Assembly: GCA_005793655.1 (NCBI GenBank)
Contig: SXRC01000068.1
Span: 1-10,467 of the forward strand
Length of the DNA: 10,467 nt
Direction of reading: 5' to 3'
DNA from: Actinomycetota bacterium
GTDB taxonomy: Bacteria; Actinomycetota; Actinomycetes; Nanopelagicales; Nanopelagicaceae
The stretch's first letter is position 1. Each line of letters starts with the position of its first letter. Made by a program: the position numbers and the translations under genes. Below the pieces are notes generated by a model. It made no database searches, was not told where the DNA came from, and was given only the letters and a program-made list of their open reading frames with translations. Shown here in pieces: positions 6,924 to 10,467 of the stretch.

Positions 6924-8366
6924 ATGCGCCGCGCCAAAATAGTTTGCACACTAGGACCGGCTGTTGAATCAGTAGCCAAGATTACGGAATTGGTAGAGGC
7001 CGGTATGAACATGGCACGGCTAAATCTCTCTCACGGTGAACACAGTGAACATCAAGCAAGATTAAATATTGTCAGAGAGGTAGCAAAGAAAGCTAATAAA
7101 GCAGTTGCAGTTATAGCTGATCTACAGGGACCAAAGGTTCGGTTGGGTAAATTTTCAAAGGGTCCATATGAAATTAGTAAGGGTGAGAAATTTATAATTA
7201 CAACTCAGAATGTCGACGGATCTAAAGAGCGAGCTAGTACAACGTATAAAGGATTACCTGGTGATTGCCGGGTGGGTGATTTGATACTAATTGATGATGG
7301 GAAAGTCACCGTCGAGGTTGTTGAGGTTGCTGGAACGGAGGTTGTAACCAAAGTAATTCATGCAGGTTCAGTAAGTAGTAATAAGGGGTTAAATCTACCT
7401 GGAGTTGCAGTATCAGTACCGGCTCTTTCGGAAAAAGATATAACCGATTTAAAGTGGGCGATTAAAGCCCAAGTTGATTTCATAGCGCTTTCATTTGTCA
7501 GAAGTGCTGCAGATTTAAAGGATGTCCATAAAATCATGGATGAATTAGGATTGCGCATTCCTGTAATTGCAAAGATTGAAAAGCCACAAGCAGTTGCTGC
7601 CCTACAAGAAATCGTTGATGCATTTGATGGAATTATGGTTGCACGGGGTGATCTCGGTGTTGAATTGCCAATAGAAGATGTTCCCATGGTTCAGAAGAGT
7701 TGTATTACCCTGGCTCGGGAATCAGCTAAACCAGTAATTGTTGCTACCCAAATGCTCGATTCAATGATTGTTAATTCACAGCCAACTCGCGCAGAAGCAA
7801 CAGATTGTGCAAATGCGGTATTAGATGGTGCTGATGCCTTGATGCTCTCAGGTGAAACAAGTATCGGAAGTTTTCCAATCGAATCTGTAAAAATTATGGC
7901 CAGAATTATTGAACGTACCGAAGAGGTTGCTCTTGATCAAATCCCACCATTGAAACATTCACCTGCAACTAAAGGTGGGGCAATTACAAAAGCTGCCACT
8001 GAGGTTGGTTCTACTGTTGGTGCAAAATTTTTGGTTGCATTCACGCAAAGTGGAGATTCGGCAAGACGTATGTCTAGACTTCGTTCACCAATTCCTATGT
8101 TGGCATTAACTCCAGAGACTGGAACCTACAATCGATTAGCTCTCTCGTGGGGCGTGGAATCGATGCTAACCAAAGTAGTAAACCACACTGATGAGATGGT
8201 TATGCAGGTAGATAGTATTTTGATTGAATCCAAGCGAGTTAAAATTGGTGATCTAGTATTGATCGTTGCGGGTTCGCCACCTGGAATTCCTGGATCTATA
8301 AATGCTATGCGAGTTCATAAAATTGGTGACGCAGTAGGTGGTGTTGCCGCTGCTTATCGCAAGTAA
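6924..8366 (+). CDS. pyk: Pyruvate kinase
   Basis: This 480-residue protein catalyses the last step of glycolysis: phosphoenolpyruvate + ADP to pyruvate + ATP. The start MRRAKIVCTLGPA is the classic N-terminus. ARLNLSHG (31-38) carries the Arg, Asn, Ser and His of the phosphate and K+ site. IAKIEKP contains catalytic Lys217 and metal ligand Glu219; ARGDLGVE has metal ligand Asp243; ATQMLDSM has Thr275; PTRAEATDCANAVLDGAD is the family signature. The B domain lies between about 70 and 165, and the allosteric C domain fills the last 120 residues. At the monovalent-cation position the sequence is DLQGPKVR (Leu67, Gln68, Lys71) instead of DTKGPEIR, the pattern associated with K+-independent enzymes. 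The ATG is 10 nt after the gltD stop with no clear ribosome site, so it is probably the third gene of the gltBD transcript. A family-typical length and intact motifs support a working enzyme. Confidence 0.97.
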   Translation: MRRAKIVCTLGPAVESVAKITELVEAGMNMARLNLSHGEHSEHQARLNIVREVAKKANKAVAVIADLQGPKVRLGKFSKGPYEISKGEKFIITTQNVDGSKERASTTYKGLPGDCRVGDLILIDDGKVTVEVVEVAGTEVVTKVIHAGSVSSNKGLNLPGVAVSVPALSEKDITDLKWAIKAQVDFIALSFVRSAADLKDVHKIMDELGLRIPVIAKIEKPQAVAALQEIVDAFDGIMVARGDLGVELPIEDVPMVQKSCITLARESAKPVIVATQMLDSMIVNSQPTRAEATDCANAVLDGADALMLSGETSIGSFPIESVKIMARIIERTEEVALDQIPPLKHSPATKGGAITKAATEVGSTVGAKFLVAFTQSGDSARRMSRLRSPIPMLALTPETGTYNRLALSWGVESMLTKVVNHTDEMVMQVDSILIESKRVKIGDLVLIVAGSPPGIPGSINAMRVHKIGDAVGGVAAAYRK

Positions 8367-8388
8367 TTTAGTATAAAAAGATATCGGA

Positions 8389-8394
8389 TATAAA
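8389..8394 (+). promoter_or_regulatory. Possible -10 box (TATAAA) for the tRNA and response-regulator unit
   Basis: The 44-nt gap between pyk and the tRNA is AT-rich and contains TATAAA, close to the TATAAT consensus. It would place transcription start near 8400-8402, about 10 nt before the mature tRNA 5' end. A weak -35 (TTTAGT, 8367-8372) lies at 16-nt spacing. A pyrimidine tract (CTCTCTTTTC, 8401-8410) precedes the tRNA. The unit could equally be read through from pyk, since I see no terminator there. Confidence 0.4.
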
Positions 8395-8410
8395 CTACGA
8401 CTCTCTTTTC

Positions 8411-8483
8411 GCCTCGGTACTCCAACGGTAGAGAGGACGGTCTCAAAAACCGTATAGTGTCGGTTCGAATCCGACTCGAGGCA
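8411..8483 (+). tRNA. tRNA with anticodon CAA (Leu, UUG codon); short variable loop, atypical
   Basis: This 73-nt cloverleaf has the acceptor stem GCCTCGG (8411-8417) pairing with TCGAGGC (8476-8482, one G-U) and discriminator A at 8483. T8 and A9 follow the first strand. The anticodon arm is ACGGT/ACCGT (8437-8441, 8449-8453) with loop CTCAAAA, so the anticodon CAA is at 8444-8446. The T arm is GTCGG-TTCGAAT-CCGAC (8459-8475). No CCA is encoded. Two points are odd. Bacterial leucine tRNAs normally carry a long variable arm, but here it is only ATAGT (8454-8458). The D arm (8420-8436) has G18G19 but forms only three pairs (CTC with GAG), with extra bases before the anticodon stem. Identity as Leu follows from the anticodon and A73; charging by LeuRS is not proven. 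It lies one base before the response-regulator start codon. Confidence 0.85.
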
Positions 8484-8484
8484 C

Positions 8485-9075
8485 ATGAATACAAATAGTC
8501 AAAAAATTAAGATACTTGTGGCCGAAGATGAAACTATCATTCGGCTTGATTTAGTTGAGATGCTCACTGATGCTGGATATGAGGTAGTTGCTCAAGCTGA
8601 AAATGGTGCGGTTGCTATAGAAATGGCTAAAAAGTATCAACCAGACTTGGCTATCTTGGATGTAAAAATGCCAGAGGTTGATGGCATTACCGCTGCTGAA
8701 CAGATAATTTCTATTTCGCCAGTCTTAATGCTGACAGCATTTAGTCAACGCGAGTTAGTTGAGCGAGCACGTGATGCTGGAGTGATGGCCTATGTAGTTA
8801 AACCATTTTCGATTGGTGATTTAGTGCCTGCGATAGAAATAGCGATCAGTCGCCACAGACAGATGAAATCTTTAGAGGCAGAGGTTGCAGATCTATATGA
8901 ACGATTGGAAACTCGAAAAATAATTGATCGGGCAAAGGGCATTTTAATGAAGGCAATGAATCTTTCAGAACCGGAGAGTTTTAACTGGATTCAAAAAACT
9001 GCTATGGATCGTAGAATTTCTATGAAACAAGTTGCTCAGGCGATAATTTCACCGGAGTCAGCACCAGATCGGTAG
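8485..9075 (+). CDS. pdtaR: PdtaR-like response regulator with ANTAR RNA-binding domain
   Basis: This 196-residue two-component regulator probably acts on RNA and not on DNA. The receiver domain (about 8-125) has the acidic pocket Glu14/Asp15, phospho-acceptor Asp59 (LAILDVKMP), Thr84 (MLTAF) and Lys106 (VVKPF). A coiled linker (about 126-145) leads to an ANTAR domain (about 136-190) with the recognisable LETRKIIDRAKGILM stretch. ANTAR proteins bind paired hexaloop hairpins and act as antiterminators or translation regulators; the mycobacterial homologue PdtaR is activated by the histidine kinase PdtaS. No kinase lies in this window, so the partner is encoded elsewhere. ATG 8485 is the only start that keeps the first beta strand intact. 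It sits one base after the tRNA; the only ribosome-site-like sequence is GAGG (8478-8481), within the tRNA acceptor stem. The stop is 1 nt from the convergent thioesterase gene. Confidence 0.93.
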   Translation: MNTNSQKIKILVAEDETIIRLDLVEMLTDAGYEVVAQAENGAVAIEMAKKYQPDLAILDVKMPEVDGITAAEQIISISPVLMLTAFSQRELVERARDAGVMAYVVKPFSIGDLVPAIEIAISRHRQMKSLEAEVADLYERLETRKIIDRAKGILMKAMNLSEPESFNWIQKTAMDRRISMKQVAQAIISPESAPDR

Positions 9076-9076
9076 A

Positions 9077-9481
9077 TCAGCGTTCAGCTAATATCAGACA
9101 AGTAATTCGTGCGCTACAAGTTCTCTCGCCCTTTTCGTTGGTAATTTCAACTTCATAACAGCAAAGAGTTTTTCCCAATGTAACAGCTGTGGCAACTGCG
9201 GTTACTATCCCACTTGTAGCAGATTTATGATGAGTTGCGTTTATCTCAACTCCAACTACTTTCCGATTTGGACCAGCATGTAAATGGGTACCCACTGATC
9301 CCAAGGTTTCAGCAAGAACTACATTTGCACCGCCATGCAACAATCCAATTGGTTGAGTATTTCCCTCAACTGGCATGGTGCCAACCATGCGCTGTGGAGA
9401 TGCCTCAATAATTTTAATCCCCATTTTCTTATCTAACGCGCTAGGAGGACGTTTGCGAATCTCTTCTAAATAATCGGTCAT
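9077..9481 (-). CDS. Hotdog-fold (PaaI / YdiI-like) acyl-CoA thioesterase
   Basis: This 134-residue single-domain hotdog protein should hydrolyse acyl- or aroyl-CoA thioesters in the cytoplasm. The core reads GLLHGGANVVLAETLGSVG, with His49-Gly50-Gly51 and a catalytic-type Glu58 on the central helix. Together with MPVEGNTQPIG before it and KVVGVEINATHHKSA after it, this closely resembles E. coli YdiI (MenI), the 1,4-dihydroxy-2-naphthoyl-CoA thioesterase of menaquinone synthesis, and EntH. PaaI proper has Asp at this place. A menaquinone role is therefore possible, but these enzymes are promiscuous and no men genes lie nearby. I chose ATG at 9481 (MTDYLEEIRK) over the longer start at 9508, because the extra nine residues look unlike the family and a TANNNT box lies 7 nt upstream of 9481. 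It converges on pdtaR with a 1-nt gap and diverges from polA. Confidence 0.9.
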   Translation of the reverse strand: MTDYLEEIRKRPPSALDKKMGIKIIEASPQRMVGTMPVEGNTQPIGLLHGGANVVLAETLGSVGTHLHAGPNRKVVGVEINATHHKSATSGIVTAVATAVTLGKTLCCYEVEITNEKGERTCSARITCLILAER

Positions 9482-9488
9482 GATCGTA

Positions 9489-9494
9489 AGTTTA
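9489..9494 (-). promoter_or_regulatory. -10-like box (TAAACT) for the thioesterase gene; leaderless start predicted
   Basis: On the minus strand TAAACT fits TANNNT and is separated from ATG (9481) by seven bases, so the transcript would begin at or beside the start codon. No Shine-Dalgarno sequence is present between them. This arrangement is typical of actinobacterial leaderless genes. The assignment is by pattern only. Confidence 0.45.
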
Positions 9495-9509
9495 ACCTGT
9501 AATGCCAAT

Positions 9510-9515
9510 TAGAAT
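9510..9515 (+). promoter_or_regulatory. -10-like box (TAGAAT) for polA; leaderless start predicted
   Basis: TAGAAT fits TANNNT and ends six bases before the polA ATG at 9522, putting the expected transcription start on the A of the start codon. There is no purine-rich ribosome site upstream. The box lies only 15 nt from the opposing thioesterase box, so the two RNA polymerase footprints would overlap. Confidence 0.45.
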
Positions 9516-9521
9516 CTCATT

Positions 9522-10467
9522 ATGAGTGCCACCCAGAAGCGTTTACTGCTAGTAGATGGGCATTCCATGGCATATCGAGCATTTTATGCCTTACCTGTAG
9601 AGAATTTTAAAACCTCTAGTGGGCAACCAACCAATGCAATATATGGCTTTGCTTCGATGTTGATTAATTTAATCAAGGAAGAGAAACCGACACATATCGC
9701 TGTAGCTTTTGATGTTTCTCGAAAAACATTTCGGAGTGAAAAATTTCCTGAGTACAAAGCAAATAGAGCAAGCACGCCCGATGAATTTCGTTCTCAGATG
9801 TCTCACATTAATGAGATGGTTACTTGCTTTGGCATAAAACAATATCAACTGGAGGGGTATGAGGCTGATGACATCATTGCCACTTTCACAAAATCTGCGG
9901 AGAAATCAGAGTATGAGGTATTAATTTGCACTGGGGACCGTGATTCCTTTCAGTTGGTGAACGGCAAAACAACTGTTTTGTATCCTAAGAAAGGTGTTAC
10001 GGAAATGGCTCGGATGACTCCGGATGCAGTGAAAGAAAAATATGGTCTAACGCCACAGCAATATCCAGATTTCGCAGCTTTGCGTGGAGACCCGAGTGAT
10101 AATTTGCCATCTGTTCCAGGAGTTGGGGAGAAGACGGCTACCAAATGGATCAGTGATTATGGGTCACTTGAAAAACTTATTGAAAATGCTCACGAAATTA
10201 CTGGCAAGGTTGGTCAGTCACTAAGGGAGAACATTGCAGCAGTAAAGCTAAATCGAGAGCTCACGAATCTTTTGGATGATTTGAAGATTCTCGATTCGAT
10301 AGAAGAGCTTGATTGGCAGGGCTTTGATGTTAATTTAATGAGTGCTTTCTTTGAGAAATTGGAAATCCGAGCATTAAAAGAGCGAATTAAATCTCTGCCA
10401 CAAGTAGGTACAGCACAAATCCAGGAAATAAAAATTAGTGTCAAAGAAATCAAACACGATGAACTTA
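9522..10467 (+). CDS. polA: DNA polymerase I, N-terminal 5'-nuclease domain (gene runs off the window)
   Basis: An open frame of 315 codons runs without a stop to the right edge. It encodes the structure-specific 5'-3' exonuclease/flap endonuclease domain of DNA polymerase I, which removes RNA primers and damaged strands during Okazaki fragment and repair synthesis. The metal-binding acids are all visible: Asp12 (LLLVDGHSMAYRAFYALP), Asp64 (AFDVSRKTFR), Glu114/Asp116/Asp117 (YEADDIIAT), Asp139/Asp141 (CTGDRDSFQLV) and Asp190/Asp193 (LRGDPSDNLP). The helix-hairpin-helix VPGVGEKTATKW follows. ATG 9522 is chosen because it sits eight codons before the first motif and just after a TANNNT box. The 3'-5' exonuclease-like and polymerase domains would lie beyond the window, so it cannot be ruled out that this is a stand-alone 5'-nuclease; full-length polA is the likelier reading given the neighbourhood. 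Confidence 0.92.
   Translation, partial: MSATQKRLLLVDGHSMAYRAFYALPVENFKTSSGQPTNAIYGFASMLINLIKEEKPTHIAVAFDVSRKTFRSEKFPEYKANRASTPDEFRSQMSHINEMVTCFGIKQYQLEGYEADDIIATFTKSAEKSEYEVLICTGDRDSFQLVNGKTTVLYPKKGVTEMARMTPDAVKEKYGLTPQQYPDFAALRGDPSDNLPSVPGVGEKTATKWISDYGSLEKLIENAHEITGKVGQSLRENIAAVKLNRELTNLLDDLKILDSIEELDWQGFDVNLMSAFFEKLEIRALKERIKSLPQVGTAQIQEIKISVKEIKHDEL

Noticed and set aside
7358..7687. 109-codon minus-strand open frame inside pyk
   Set aside because: It is antisense to conserved catalytic motifs of pyruvate kinase and looks like a reverse-complement artefact.
9482..9508. Longer thioesterase start at 9508 (nine extra residues)
   Set aside because: The extension MALQVKLTI is unlike family N-termini, covers the TANNNT box and leaves only 13 nt before polA. 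ATG 9481 is more plausible.

Overview
The window looks like a chromosomal core region of a low-GC actinobacterium. The protein families, and the order lgt / VIT-family transporter / gltB / gltD / pyk / tRNA / ANTAR response regulator / PaaI-type thioesterase / polA, match my recollection of the conserved actinobacterial neighbourhood. The base composition is AT-leaning, with many TTA, AAA, ATT and GAT codons, very tight gene spacing and few Shine-Dalgarno sites. That suggests a streamlined freshwater lineage of the acI / 'Ca. Nanopelagicales' type. The assignment is inferred from style and gene order, not from a marker search.

Layout. Bases 1-136 hold the 3' end of a gene that resembles lgt. 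A VIT/CCC1-type metal transporter follows (140-850). Next comes a tight metabolic run: gltB (to 5463), gltD (5456-6913, overlapping gltB by 8 nt) and pyk (6924-8366, 10 nt after gltD). A 73-nt tRNA gene with anticodon CAA lies at 8411-8483. It is followed after a single base by the start codon of an ANTAR-type response regulator resembling PdtaR (8485-9075). A YdiI/MenI-like hotdog thioesterase on the minus strand (9077-9481) converges on the regulator with a 1-nt gap. It diverges from polA, whose 5' part (9522 to the window end) encodes the 5'-nuclease domain.

How the genes work together. GltB and GltD form NADPH-dependent glutamate synthase, the ammonium-assimilation step that makes two glutamates from glutamine and 2-oxoglutarate. 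Pyruvate kinase, directly downstream, supplies pyruvate for carbon flow towards 2-oxoglutarate. Carbon and nitrogen metabolism are therefore probably co-transcribed. The PdtaR-like protein should act on RNA, as ANTAR proteins do, under control of a histidine kinase that is not in this window.

Most of the region is ordinary housekeeping. The points worth a second look are: (1) the tRNA, which has a leucine CAA anticodon but a short 5-nt variable loop and an irregular D arm; (2) the tRNA 3' end lying one base from the regulator ATG, so that tRNA processing would create an almost leaderless mRNA; (3) the lack of any ATG/GTG start for the VIT gene and gltB, each with unusual sequence near its 5' end; and (4) a 40-bp divergent region where both genes have a TANNNT box 6-7 nt before their ATG, which suggests leaderless transcription in both directions. 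I see no mobile elements, CRISPR arrays, long repeats or signs of recent transfer, and no gene-free stretch longer than about 45 bases.
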